From Bradyrhizobium elkanii USDA 76 (GTDB lineage: Bacteria > Pseudomonadota > Alphaproteobacteria > Rhizobiales > Xanthobacteraceae): DNA of 64,000 bases. Location: assembly GCF_023278185.1 (NCBI RefSeq), contig NZ_CP066357.1, forward strand, positions 62,001 to 126,000, given 5' to 3'. The number at the start of each line of letters is the position of its first letter. Positions within the stretch are counted from its first letter, which is position 1. Shown here piece after piece: positions 53,169 to 62,410 of this stretch. Under the pieces are notes generated by a model, which was not told where the DNA came from, ran no database searches, and saw only the letters and a list, made by a program, of their open reading frames with translations. The position numbers were made by a program, and so were the translations under genes.

Positions 53169-55904
53169 TCAGTAGGTCGCGATCAGAGCTCGCTCGATCA
53201 GCGGTTGATTGATCGATAAGTGTGGCTCGATCATTAGGTTCAGATGTTCACCGCTGATGGGAATGACTTCGAGCTGCTCGACCAGCCGATCCCAACCGAG
53301 CCGGGGAGAGAGGCGCGGGCGTCTGCAGGAAAACACTGTCCCGGCAATCGGCAGTTGATGATGAGCTTGCTTGGTCCAGTTTCGGAAGGCTCGCATGCGC
53401 AGAACTTCCTCGCCTTCAAGTTTAAGCATGAAGCGGGTGGCCGGGAAATATTTCCATATCTTGCGCTCGAGAACGCGCGCGAGTAGCTGCCCCCGACCCG
53501 GGCGTATGATTGCCTTGGAAAGAGAACGGCACGCCACTCTATAGACGGTGACCCTGTGATCCCAGATCCGTTGAACGAGTCTGCTGATCGCTTCTCCAAA
53601 ACCGCCTCGCTCACTTCCCAAATTGGTGTCCAATACCCCAAAGAACGCGACCGTCCTGCCCTCGGCTATCGATTGCCTGGCGATCTCGAAAGCAACCGCG
53701 CCGCCAAGCGAATAGCTCACGAGTCTGACGTCGCCGCTGGGCTGGATTTGGCGGATCTGATCCATGGCGTACGCTGCCATGTCCGCAATCGTTGATTGCC
53801 CGGCGATCATCGCACCGAGATCCGGATATCTGATCGTGTTGACGTGAGCAATCCCGCTAAATGTAGCGCCGAAGGCGCTCAGGCTGGGACCATATCCGAT
53901 TGAACCGGGCACGAGAAACAGCGGTGGCCGGGTTGCTTGGAGAAGATCGGGATCCGTGTTCTGCCCGAGCGCGTCTGTCACTGCCGCAGCCATGCGGTCG
54001 GCATCGGCGTCTATGGTGAACGCCTTAAGATCAAGCTGCCTGCCGACCAGACCTTCCAACTCCATCACAAAACGGAGAAGGCTGAGGGAATCGCCTCCCG
54101 CTTCATCCCATCGGCCCGCCGCGTTCCGTGTGTTGAGGACCCTTCTCCAGATCTGCTCAACGGCCAATTTCGCATGACGCGAGTCATCGGCTGAATGAGG
54201 TGCCGGCAAGACAGGAGGACTCTCCGCAAGCGCCGCATCGCGGGCAAGCAAGCTGACCGCATCAGCCTTTCCGCTTCCGAGGCGCGGGATGTTCGCGACT
54301 TGGTGCAGCCGCTTGGGGTGAAGCGAGGCCGGGACGGCGTTGCGGATGAACTGCCAAATCGCGCCTGGAAATTCAATGCCGGAGTCGGCGTCAAGAGCGA
54401 TGAAGACCACTAATGCGCCCGCCGCCGAGACGAGGGCGACCGCGTCGGCGACGCCACGGATCTTACGGACCGCAACCTCCAGCTCGGCAGGCTCAAGGCG
54501 TCTTCCGTTGATCTTGATCTGCCGGTCTTTGCGACCGACGACATGCATAACTCCTTGATCATCAAGAAAGACGAGATCACCCGTGGCATGTATTCGGCGT
54601 GTATGGTCATTGGGATCGATGCGAGACGGAACCAACGAACCCTTTTCCCATCGCCCAAGCGATACGAAGGGGCTGGATATCACAAGCTCGCCGCACTCGC
54701 CTTGCGGGACAGAAGCGCCATCGCCGTCGACTACAGCATAACAAATCCCCGGCAGCAGGTAGCCTGCCGGCGCCGTGACGGCCGCGTCGGCAAATCGGGC
54801 CGGGGGGAACCACTGAGAGCCGGTGGTCTCCGTGGAGGAATAGCCGATCTGAACATAGCAGTCGGACGGCATCGCCTGGCGAAAGAACTCAATGTCGGCC
54901 GTCAGGACCTTCTCGCCGCCAATCCTGAGAATTCGCACCGACTGGAATTCGTCGCGTTGTCCTGCAGAGATCATCGCGCGGAGCAGCGTCGGAACGGAAT
55001 AGATGACCGTCGCGCGTTCCGATGCGATCGCTCGGCGCGTGCCGCCAAGACCAATGGTTTCGATGTCCACAACAAATAGCTTTGCGCCGATTAACAGCGA
55101 AGTCAGCATCTCCCTGCAGCCCGCGATCGTGGCAGGTCCGCTTAACGGGAAGAAGACATCGTCCGCGGCTATATGAGCGGAGTTCACATACTGCAATACG
55201 CGCTGGAGAAGCGCGCGCTGGCTATTTACGATACCTTTCGGACGGCCCGTGCTTCCGGATGTGTAGAGTATCAGGGCCGGGTCATCGACAGAGCCTGGAA
55301 GTGGCGGGACGGCGGAGTCATTCCCCGGATCCGGGACGTCTGTGATATCGATCCAGCGCATATGCGCGAACTCTGCCGCCGCATTCGGCCCGCAGCCGAC
55401 TAGGGTCGCAAGGGCTGCGTCTGTCGAGAATTCCAGGTTCCGGCCGTTCGGATCGCGATAGTTGAGCGGAATGCACGGTCGCATCGCCGCCATGCAGGCG
55501 AGCATCGCAACGGGACCCCAGATGCAGTTCGGCATCAGCAAGCCAACCGCTTGCCCCGGAGGTACATGCGCCGAGAGGACTTTGGCTAACTTAACCACCG
55601 CCGCATGAAGTTGTCCAAATGTGAGCTGCTGCTTTCCGTCGTCAATGCAGATCTTGTCAGCATAACGCTCAACGATGCGGCCCAGATGTTCGATCGTTGG
55701 CACGCTGGAAAATTCGAGCGGCAGCGCCTCGAAGGCAGTCTTTGGGCCGCCATCATCCAGAAGCCGTTCCGGTACCGTCTTCCACTCGATGCCTTTGACA
55801 ACACTCTCGCCTGACCGAGGTGTGAAACGGACTATCCCAGCGTCAGAGTCTTCCAACACCTTCAAAGGCATCTGAGCATCCAGCTCTGCACCGCGTGTCG
55901 CCAT
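53169..55904 (-). CDS. Single-module synthetase: adenylation, carrier, thioesterase
   Basis: This 911-aa NRPS-like enzyme has an adenylation domain (about 70-560) with core motifs LYTSGSTGRPKG (213-224), YSSTETTG (355-362), ATGDL (440-444), GRKDRQIKINGRRLEPAELE and LGSGK (Lys about 546). The carrier domain (570-645) has AGGDSLS, with Ser about 606 for the phosphopantetheine arm. The thioesterase (655-911) has YSLGGA (Ser about 732), Asp about 759 and GEHLN (His about 887). There is no condensation domain. The segment FFPLSGPATIAG lacks the Asp that binds the alpha-amino group in amino-acid A domains, so the substrate may be an aryl or keto acid (inference). The A-T-TE layout matches enzymes that dimerise or release acyl units. 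Confidence 0.92.
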   Translation of the reverse strand: MATRGAELDAQMPLKVLEDSDAGIVRFTPRSGESVVKGIEWKTVPERLLDDGGPKTAFEALPLEFSSVPTIEHLGRIVERYADKICIDDGKQQLTFGQLHAAVVKLAKVLSAHVPPGQAVGLLMPNCIWGPVAMLACMAAMRPCIPLNYRDPNGRNLEFSTDAALATLVGCGPNAAAEFAHMRWIDITDVPDPGNDSAVPPLPGSVDDPALILYTSGSTGRPKGIVNSQRALLQRVLQYVNSAHIAADDVFFPLSGPATIAGCREMLTSLLIGAKLFVVDIETIGLGGTRRAIASERATVIYSVPTLLRAMISAGQRDEFQSVRILRIGGEKVLTADIEFFRQAMPSDCYVQIGYSSTETTGSQWFPPARFADAAVTAPAGYLLPGICYAVVDGDGASVPQGECGELVISSPFVSLGRWEKGSLVPSRIDPNDHTRRIHATGDLVFLDDQGVMHVVGRKDRQIKINGRRLEPAELEVAVRKIRGVADAVALVSAAGALVVFIALDADSGIEFPGAIWQFIRNAVPASLHPKRLHQVANIPRLGSGKADAVSLLARDAALAESPPVLPAPHSADDSRHAKLAVEQIWRRVLNTRNAAGRWDEAGGDSLSLLRFVMELEGLVGRQLDLKAFTIDADADRMAAAVTDALGQNTDPDLLQATRPPLFLVPGSIGYGPSLSAFGATFSGIAHVNTIRYPDLGAMIAGQSTIADMAAYAMDQIRQIQPSGDVRLVSYSLGGAVAFEIARQSIAEGRTVAFFGVLDTNLGSERGGFGEAISRLVQRIWDHRVTVYRVACRSLSKAIIRPGRGQLLARVLERKIWKYFPATRFMLKLEGEEVLRMRAFRNWTKQAHHQLPIAGTVFSCRRPRLSPRLGWDRLVEQLEVIPISGEHLNLMIEPHLSINQPLIERALIATY

Positions 55905-55945
55905 GCATTGCTCCGTACCAAGAATACGTGAGGTGGCACGAAAGG

Positions 55946-56146
55946 TTAATTGAATGGTATCGGGTAAACATCATTCGTTTGCATGATGAGCGTGTCTTCG
56001 GCTGAAAGATCGCCTTGCGAGCCGGTGATGCTCACCGACACGAGCAGGCCGCCGAAGCAGAACAGCGCGAGCGATACGAGCGTCTCAATCTCAGCAATCG
56101 CCTCGACCGACGCCTTGGCAATAATACGAGTAGCCAATGCCGTCAT
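55946..56146 (-). CDS. Small membrane protein between synthetase and reductase
   Basis: This 66-aa frame starts at ATG 56146 with GGGAGGG 4 nt upstream, a strong ribosome-binding site. The middle is one hydrophobic helix (LVSLALFCFGGLLVSVSITG), with a charged N-terminal helix and a short C-terminal tail ending PIPFN. It lies 41 bp upstream of the synthetase gene on the same strand. It has no recognised family. It could be a membrane anchor, a small transporter subunit or a leader. Confidence 0.55.
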   Translation of the reverse strand: MTALATRIIAKASVEAIAEIETLVSLALFCFGGLLVSVSITGSQGDLSAEDTLIMQTNDVYPIPFN

Positions 56147-56205
56147 GTCACCCTCCCGATTCCGGATGACCACCATCGGTGGGCCAAAAGGCGTTAGACA
56201 GCCGT

Positions 56206-56289
56206 CTACTTCACCGCATCGACCCGCGGCATCTCGTCCAAAACTGCCTGGCAGTACTCTTCATAAAGAGCGTTGATGATGATCCACAT
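56206..56289 (-). CDS. Very short ORF (27 aa)
   Basis: MWIIINALYEEYCQAVLDEM then PRVDAVK. It starts 14 bp after the aldo/keto reductase stop, with GGGGA 9-13 nt upstream of ATG, and precedes the small membrane protein. Its size and position resemble leader or precursor peptides, but coding is unproven. Confidence 0.35.
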   Translation of the reverse strand: MWIIINALYEEYCQAVLDEMPRVDAVK

Positions 56290-56302
56290 GACTCGAAATC
56301 CC

Positions 56303-57328
56303 CTATTCTCGCGAAACGTGATGGGATCCTCCTTTCTTTTGAGAAAGCGGCGAGTGCGGCATTGGATCGGCCCTCGGCACTCCCTCCAGGAGGGCGGCAA
56401 CGACGGGATCGAGCTGCTCGCGTGTCAGATGATTCCCTAGTCGCGACAGATTGAAATCGAGGTGCTCCTTGTGAAGCATCGAAAACAGCGTGATTCCGGC
56501 TGAATTTGTTGCGAACGCGTAGTCCACAACAAATGTGGCAGCGACTTCAGCGGGATTGCCACGGTACCCGAGGTCGTGAAGCGCCCTCGAGATTTCCTCC
56601 TGCGCATTTATTCTTGCGACCAGTCGATTGAGGGACGAGAATGTCCCGTACGTTACAAACGTTCTGCCCGGGAGCGCGCGCTCCTTCAATTTCTCGAGGT
56701 TCGGCATGAACAGGCCGTTAGCGATCTGCACAAGCCGATAGGGTAACGATTCATCGAGACCTCTCATTCCTGCCTCGATATCTCCCGCGATCGAGACGGC
56801 ACGAGCCTTCCCATCCCGGATCACGCGTTCCACCGCCCGGACGATATCCTCGCGAACGACTTCTTCGGCGGTTGGTCGATGCAGGGCAAGGACATCGACA
56901 TAGTCCGTGCGAAGACGCCTCAGGCTCTCCTCGACGCTTGTAGTTATCAGCTCCCCGGACAGCGGCACCTTGAATGGCGCGGGCCGCATTCCGTAGACGT
57001 ACCTTTGGAGCGCAGGAAATGTCGTAATGGCGGCTCGTGCCAACGGCATGAGCACTCGCATGGCGGCGGACGTATTCGTCGGGCGCATGCCGACCTTTGT
57101 GCAGACGTAGATGCTATCACGCTTCCTGGATACAAATTCGCCACAGATCGATTCAGCCGTCCCGTCGCCATACGAAGGCGCTACATCGTACCAGGTTATT
57201 CCGGCCTCGTATGCGCGTTCGAGCGTCTTGAGCCCCTTGCGAACACCAATGCGCGAACCAAGCGAAGCGGAGCCGAATCCGATGCTTGATACTCGACTGT
57301 CCAGAGCTTCAACAAAGACCAGCTTCAT
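56303..57328 (-). CDS. Aldo/keto reductase family protein
   Basis: This 341-aa (alpha/beta)8-barrel NADPH-dependent oxidoreductase has the tetrad DVAPSYGDGTAE (Asp and Tyr), YVCTKVGMR (Lys) and DVLALHRPTAEE (His). The C-terminal part ends in a Lys/Ser-rich tail. It is the first gene of the minus-strand cluster; the region upstream (57329-57480) should hold the promoter. It probably reduces a carbonyl or acts on the sugar or polyketide product of the cluster (inference). Confidence 0.9.
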   Translation of the reverse strand: MKLVFVEALDSRVSSIGFGSASLGSRIGVRKGLKTLERAYEAGITWYDVAPSYGDGTAESICGEFVSRKRDSIYVCTKVGMRPTNTSAAMRVLMPLARAAITTFPALQRYVYGMRPAPFKVPLSGELITTSVEESLRRLRTDYVDVLALHRPTAEEVVREDIVRAVERVIRDGKARAVSIAGDIEAGMRGLDESLPYRLVQIANGLFMPNLEKLKERALPGRTFVTYGTFSSLNRLVARINAQEEISRALHDLGYRGNPAEVAATFVVDYAFATNSAGITLFSMLHKEHLDFNLSRLGNHLTREQLDPVVAALLEGVPRADPMPHSPLSQKKGGSHHVSRE

Positions 57329-57817
57329 CCCTTTACTTTTTCTCTTTTGCGCTCCTTATTAGGCTCCGGGCTTATTACGTCTTTTGTCTGACGATTCGAA
57401 ACGCTCATCGGTCTCATTGTAGGTACCTATTTGGTGCTACCTGTCTTCAAGCCACTGAAACAAGAGAGCCTTGTATGTTCCAGTGAGGCCAGCAGCTTGC
57501 AACAAGTCGGCGCACCTGAATTTAGGCGTCATCCGTGTCTGCCCCCTCCGGGCATGAACACAGGTCCCGATTGCGCACTGTGCCGGATGTGAATTGCCTC
57601 CGCTGCGATGACACCGCGAGGCGACCTGTAGCCATGTTGCTATCACGCTAAGCGTTTAAGCGCGACCGATGCCAGATGAGACTGATAGGTTCTTAGCTGT
57701 TAGTTACCTTACTGACGCGACCCAATATAGACGGGCTGCAGAGGTACTTCATGCCGCTCAATTTGCTGAACTGAGCAGCTGTTCCTCGTCAGCACCCATG
57801 AGACAAATTGTACGCAT
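57329..57817. other. AT-richer intergenic region
   Basis: No gene was recognised. It contains the presumed promoter of the reductase-synthetase cluster on the minus strand and, at 57779-57810, the 32-bp repeat shared with 34309-34340. A weak tts-box-like sequence at 57386-57409 is on the wrong strand for that cluster. Confidence 0.4.
57779..57810. repeat. 32-bp sequence shared with 34309-34340
   Basis: Identical to the sequence at the left border of the nested IS3 element. Here it is followed by unrelated DNA and the target site of the IS4 element. Confidence 0.7.
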
Positions 57818-57826
57818 ACGACGAAG

Positions 57827-59390
57827 CTTACGATTACCCACATTTTTTGAGGTGCAGTGAGCCGAAAAACTTGAGTCGCCAGAATCGCTTGTGATTCTTT
57901 GATGGGCACCTGATTGGTGCTCTATGGGACTGACTTCACGCGCCCGGGATGAGAAGGCGCATCGGTTGGCGTCTGACGCGGTGACCTGGTTTGACCGTGA
58001 AGCTGCGCTGTGCGAATTCCAGGACGCTCGACTTGGCGAGAGATTTCGCATGCTGCTAAAGCAGATTGGTGGAGACATCGGACAGAGCATTCCGATGGTT
58101 TGCCAAGACTGGGCGAATACTAAGGCGGCCTATCGTTTCTTCTCCAATGAACGAGTAAGCGAGGCCGATATCCTATCTCGTCATTTTAAATCGACGCGGG
58201 AACGTATCGCGGCTGCGAAAGGGCCTTTTCTTGTCCTGCATGATACGACCGAATTCACCTATCAAAGGGAGCGCCCGGATCTGATCGGGATGATTAAGCG
58301 CATCCCCAAGAGCAACTCTCGAAGATTGGACGGAAAACCCCAAACGTACACGACATGCGGAATATTGATGCATTCGAGCCTTGCGGTGACCCTCGAGGGC
58401 CTTCCGCTCGGGCTCAGCGCCGTGAAATTTTGGACCAGAAAGAAATTCAGAGGGGTCGCGGCACTCAGGCGCGAGGTCAACCTGACACGGATCCCCATTG
58501 AAACCAAGGAGAGCATTCGGTGGCTGGAGAACCTCAAGCAATCCACGGAGCTTTTCGACAAGCCATCGCAGTGCATCCATATCGGTGATCGTGAGGCCGA
58601 TATTTATGAATTGTTTTGCGCCGCCCAAGAGGTTGGAACGCATTTCTTGGTAAGGACCTGTGTCAATCGCCTGGCAGGCGATGGCGATCATACCGTTGCA
58701 ACGATAATGGACGAGGCCAAAGGTCTCCACCGGATCGAAGTCCGGGATAGCAAGGGCAATCCAGACCAGGCTGTTCTAGAAATCCGGTATCGTAAAATCC
58801 GTATTCTGCCACCGACAGGCAAGCAGTCGCGGTATCCAGCCTTGACTTTGACAGTGATCCACGCTGATGAAAGAGGAGCGCCAAAGAACAGAAAGAAGAT
58901 TGAATGGAAACTCCTGACCGATCTTCCGGTGCAATCGCGCGGGGATGCGATCGAGAAACTCGAATGGTATTCTCTGCGATGGAAGATCGAGGTCTTCCAC
59001 AAGATACTGAAATCCGGCTGTCGGGCAGAGGACTCGCAACTGCGGACTGCTCAGCGATTGACGAATCTGATCTCGGTATTTTGCATTGTGAGCTGGCGCA
59101 TTTTTTGGATGACGATGCTTAATCGTTCAGCGCCAAATGCCTCACCGGAATTTGCGCTGACCAAAGCTGAAATCCAATTGCTTGATCAGCTCGTCAAAGA
59201 CAAGAATCCAGCCAGCACACAACGAAAGACATTGTCGCATTATCTCATCAAGATCGCCAGGCTCGGCGGCTATCTCGCCCGCGCCAACGATCCGCCACCA
59301 GGGAATCTGATCATGTGGCGCGGATTATCGCGCTTTATCGATATCGCAACGGGAGCAAAACTCTGACTCAAAAATGTGGGTAATCGTAAG
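57827..59390 (+). mobile_element. IS4-family element (IS50-like), complete
   Basis: This 1564-bp element has inverted repeats CTTACGATTACCCACATTTT at both ends and a perfect 9-bp duplication ACGACGAAG (57818-57826 and 59391-59399). A 9-bp duplication is typical of the IS50 group. Confidence 0.95.
57924..59366 (+). CDS. IS4-family transposase (Tn5/IS50 type)
   Basis: This 480-aa protein has an N-terminal DNA-binding region (DREAALCEFQDARLGERFRM). The DDE core has FLVLHDTTEFTYQRERPD (D), CIHIGDREADIYELFCAAQE (D) and the YREK-type block EWYSLRWKIEVFHKILKSGC with the Glu. A C-terminal helical domain follows. It is full length and intact. Confidence 0.94.
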   Translation: MGLTSRARDEKAHRLASDAVTWFDREAALCEFQDARLGERFRMLLKQIGGDIGQSIPMVCQDWANTKAAYRFFSNERVSEADILSRHFKSTRERIAAAKGPFLVLHDTTEFTYQRERPDLIGMIKRIPKSNSRRLDGKPQTYTTCGILMHSSLAVTLEGLPLGLSAVKFWTRKKFRGVAALRREVNLTRIPIETKESIRWLENLKQSTELFDKPSQCIHIGDREADIYELFCAAQEVGTHFLVRTCVNRLAGDGDHTVATIMDEAKGLHRIEVRDSKGNPDQAVLEIRYRKIRILPPTGKQSRYPALTLTVIHADERGAPKNRKKIEWKLLTDLPVQSRGDAIEKLEWYSLRWKIEVFHKILKSGCRAEDSQLRTAQRLTNLISVFCIVSWRIFWMTMLNRSAPNASPEFALTKAEIQLLDQLVKDKNPASTQRKTLSHYLIKIARLGGYLARANDPPPGNLIMWRGLSRFIDIATGAKL

Positions 59391-59460
59391 ACGACGAAGG
59401 CCGCCTGATAGACGCATGCGCGCGGGCGTGGCGAGCTGTATGACAGCGTTGGGTGAAGGA

Positions 59461-59877
59461 TCAGCCGGCTTGCTGATCGTCGGGGTTGCCCACTTGGCGC
59501 AGAAGCTTCCATTCCCAGGGCAGCAGTTCGTGCAGACGCGATGCAGGAAGATCGGCGATACGGGCTAGGACGTCGGCTAGCCAGGCCTTGGGATCGACGT
59601 CGTTCAGGCGACAGGTCGTGATCATCGTCAGCATGATGGCGGCGCGGTCAGCGCCGCGCAGGCTGCCGGCGAAGGTCCAGTTGCGCCTTCCCAAGGCAAT
59701 GCCGCGCAACGCTCTTTCAGCGGCGTTATTGCTGAGGCAGATCCTGCCATCGTCGAGGAATCGGGCGAAGTCGGCCCAGCGCCTGAGCATGTAATTCATG
59801 GGCTTCAGGACCTCGGAGGATCGCGAGAGGGTTTCTCGCTCGAGCTGCAGCCACGCGTGCATGTCGTCGAGCAGCTG
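59461..59877 (-). pseudogene. IS66 TnpC C-terminal fragment
   Basis: About 139 codons of a second, different IS66 transposase remain: LSRSSEVLKPMNYMLRRWAD, LSNNAAERALRGIALGRRNW with the catalytic Glu, and the IS66_C tail DVLARIADLPASRLHELLPW. The rest is cut off by the end of IS21-d. Confidence 0.9.
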
Positions 59878-60740
59878 TCAATCGGCGTTTGACTGGGACC
59901 CCCTATCGGCCTCCAAAAGGGACCCCTTTGATCGGCGTGCTCTGCTGGTAGCGCTCGGGTCGTCGGAGCTGGTCGGGGTTGCGGAGACGGCGCGAGCGCG
60001 GGTTGTTTGAACATCGTCGCGGCTTTTGAATCGCCAGCTGTCGTTGCCGGTCTCGACGATGTCGCAGTGATGGGTCAATCGGTCGAGTAGCGCGGTGGTC
60101 ATTTTGGCATCGCCGAACACGCTCGGCCATTCGCCGAACGCAAGATTTGTGGTGACAATGACTGAGGTGCGCTCGTAGAGCCGACTGATGAGATGGAACA
60201 AGAGCTGACCGCCGGATTGCGCGAACGGCAGATAGCCCAGCTCGTCGAGGACGATGAAGTCCATGCGGGTCAGATGCTCGGCGAGCCGTCCCTGCCGACC
60301 GTTGCGGGTTTCGGTCTCGAGCCGGTTGACGAGGTCGACGACGTTGTAGAAGCGTCCTCTAGCGCCATTGCGGATGCAACTTCTGGCGACGGCAATGGCA
60401 GGTGTGTTTTGCCTGTACCGGTGCCGCCAACCAGCACGACGTTGCGTTGTTGGGCGATGAAGCCGCCGTCAGCGAGATCATTGACGAGAGTCTGATTGAT
60501 CGGCGTGCCGTCGAACTGGAAGTCGGCGATGTCCTTGGCGAGCGGCAGCTTGGCAATGGTGAGCTGGTATTTGATCGACCTGGCTTGCTTCTCGTTGATC
60601 TCGGCGTTGAGCAGGTCGCCGACAATGCGCTGAGGTTCGTGCTGGCGCTTAACGGCAGTTGCCATGATCTCGTCGAAGGCAGCCTTCATGCCGTAGAGCT
60701 TGAGTTCGCCCATGAGGTCGAAGATTTGGGTTCGTTCCAT
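59878..60740 (-). pseudogene. istB: IS21 helper IstB (element d), frameshifted after Walker A
   Basis: The frame starts at 60740 (MERTQIFDLMGELKLYGMKA), one base overlapping the istA stop, and reads to [14 protein letters not shown] (Walker A). There one base appears to be missing (CACCTGCCATTGCC, where family IstB needs CTG GCC ATT). The correct reading [20 protein letters not shown] continues in another frame and leads to [20 protein letters not shown] (Walker B) and the end. So the gene is a single-base frameshift mutant, unless this is a sequencing error. Confidence 0.88.
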
Positions 60741-62257
60741 CAGATGGTCCTCCGGAGGTTGTCGTAGCGGGCACAATCGGCGATCGGTGCATGACGGAGC
60801 GTCAGTGCGGCCGGCGTCATGATGTTGGCCGGTGGGGCGGGTTCACGTTGACGGGCCAGGATATTGAGAACGACATCGGCGGAATGAACGCCATGAGCGA
60901 CCGCCTCGGCGCAGGCGGCTTCCACCGCGGGCAATCCGTCTGTCAGCACCGCATTGAGGATGTCGACCATCTGTCGATTGCCATCGTCGGCACCGGCGAG
61001 TTTGCGCCGTACACGCTCAATCGCTGCGGGCAGCACCCAGTCCTTGAAGGGAGCGCCATTACGCAAGGCACCGGGCTTGCGCACCAGCACGGGCACATAG
61101 TGCCAAGGGTCGTAGACCGTCTCGCCGCGACCGAATGATCGCGGGTGCTCGGCAACGATACGTCCATCCTGACGGATCACGATGCGATCGGCATAGGCTT
61201 GAACCTCGACCGGTCGTCCGACTGCGCTGGCTGCGACCGAGTACTTGTTGTTGTCGAAGCGCACCAGGCAGGTCTTCGAGACCGATGCCGTCACCGCATG
61301 GAAGCCGTCGAAGCGGCCGGCATAGGGAACGAGTTTGGGGCGTTCGGCTTCGAACACGTCCCAGATCGTCTGATCGGTCAGCTCCGGATGGCGATGAGCC
61401 TTGGCGTAGGCGATGCATTTGTCGAGCAGCCAGGCGTTTAACTCGTCGAGGGTTTTGAACCGCAGCCGCGGCGTGAAGAAGCGTTCCCGGACCAGCCCGA
61501 CCTGGTTCTCGACCTGACCCTTCTCCCAGCCCGACGCTGGCGTACAGGCGACCGGATCGACCAGATAGTGGCTGCACATCTGCAGGAAGCGGCGATTGTA
61601 GAGACGGCCTTTACCGACAAAGATCGTCTCCACCGCGGTCTTCATGTTGTCGTAGATGCCGCGGCTGCAGGTGCCCTTGAACAGGGCGAACGCCCGGTCG
61701 TGGGCGTCGAACACCATCTCCTGCGTCTCTCGCGGATAGGCCCGCACGAACAGCATGCGGCTGTGACAGAGCCGAACATGCGCAGCCTTCACCATCACCG
61801 TGGTGCCGCTCAGCAGGACGACCTCGTGGCTCCAGTCGAACTGGTAGGCTTCGCCTGGGGCAAAGCTCAGCGGCACATACGCCGACGCTGTCGAGGTGCC
61901 GCGTTCCTTGCTCCACCGTCGTGCGTATCGACGAACCGCATCATAGCCGCCGGCATAACCGAGGCCGCGAAGCTCTTCGAATAGCCGGATCAGCGTCAGC
62001 CGTTCCCGCGCCGCCTTACTCTCATTCCCTGCCAGCAACCGGTCAAGCTCGGCACTCCAGGGACCCATCTTCGGGAGCGGCTGTGTCTCGCGCTCATACC
62101 GGAACTCCGTCGCTTGAGAACGAATGACCTTGCGAACCACCTTCCGCGATACGCCAAGTTCTCGGCAGATCGCCTTGATCGGACGACCATCAACAAAGTA
62201 GGCGCGACGGATCTTACCAATCGTCTCCACCACCAGCATCCCAACCTCGGCTTCCAT
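60740..62257 (-). CDS. istA: IS21 transposase IstA (element d)
   Basis: This 505-aa transposase has an N-terminal HTH (RPIKAICRELGVSRKVVRKV). The DDE core has GEAYQFDWSHEVVLLSGTTV (D), SRGIYDNMKTAVETIFVGKG (D) and SGWEKGQVENQVGLVRERFF (E). The C-terminal beta domain has VRFDNNKYSVAASAVGRPVE. It is intact; its stop overlaps the istB start by one base. Confidence 0.94.
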   Translation of the reverse strand: MEAEVGMLVVETIGKIRRAYFVDGRPIKAICRELGVSRKVVRKVIRSQATEFRYERETQPLPKMGPWSAELDRLLAGNESKAARERLTLIRLFEELRGLGYAGGYDAVRRYARRWSKERGTSTASAYVPLSFAPGEAYQFDWSHEVVLLSGTTVMVKAAHVRLCHSRMLFVRAYPRETQEMVFDAHDRAFALFKGTCSRGIYDNMKTAVETIFVGKGRLYNRRFLQMCSHYLVDPVACTPASGWEKGQVENQVGLVRERFFTPRLRFKTLDELNAWLLDKCIAYAKAHRHPELTDQTIWDVFEAERPKLVPYAGRFDGFHAVTASVSKTCLVRFDNNKYSVAASAVGRPVEVQAYADRIVIRQDGRIVAEHPRSFGRGETVYDPWHYVPVLVRKPGALRNGAPFKDWVLPAAIERVRRKLAGADDGNRQMVDILNAVLTDGLPAVEAACAEAVAHGVHSADVVLNILARQREPAPPANIMTPAALTLRHAPIADCARYDNLRRTI

Positions 62258-62410
62258 GACTCGATGGAAGCCACTGTGGACCCTTATCCCGGGGTCCCGA
62301 TTGGATGCCGATCACCCCGAAAACGGGGCGCATTGCCTCACCCAGAATGTTACTGGACAACTTCTCGCCGATGATTGGGTCGGTGCCATCGAATTGGTTC
62401 GGTGGCGTCT

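Larger units (their letters stand above)
59878..62325 (-). mobile_element. IS21-family element d
   Basis: The ends are related as TCAATCGGCGTTTGACTGGG (left) and the complement of the right end GATCGGCATCCAATCGGGAC. It carries istA and a frameshifted istB on the minus strand. The two flanks belong to different elements, and no target duplication could be matched, so a deletion probably followed insertion. The right boundary is approximate. Confidence 0.85.

Noticed and set aside
55920..55950. Sigma-54 promoter (TGGCACG near 55926)
   Set aside because: The -24 half fits but the -12 GC is missing, and it is on the plus strand opposite to the cluster.
57386..57409. tts-box-like sequence (GTCTGACGATTCGAAACGCT)
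   Set aside because: It matches the TTCGAAA core but has wrong spacing on both sides and points away from the minus-strand cluster. No effector gene follows on the plus strand.
57437..57646. A 69-aa minus-strand ORF upstream of the reductase
   Set aside because: No ribosome-binding site, no recognisable domain, and it lies in an AT-rich intergenic region between a cluster promoter and IS debris.
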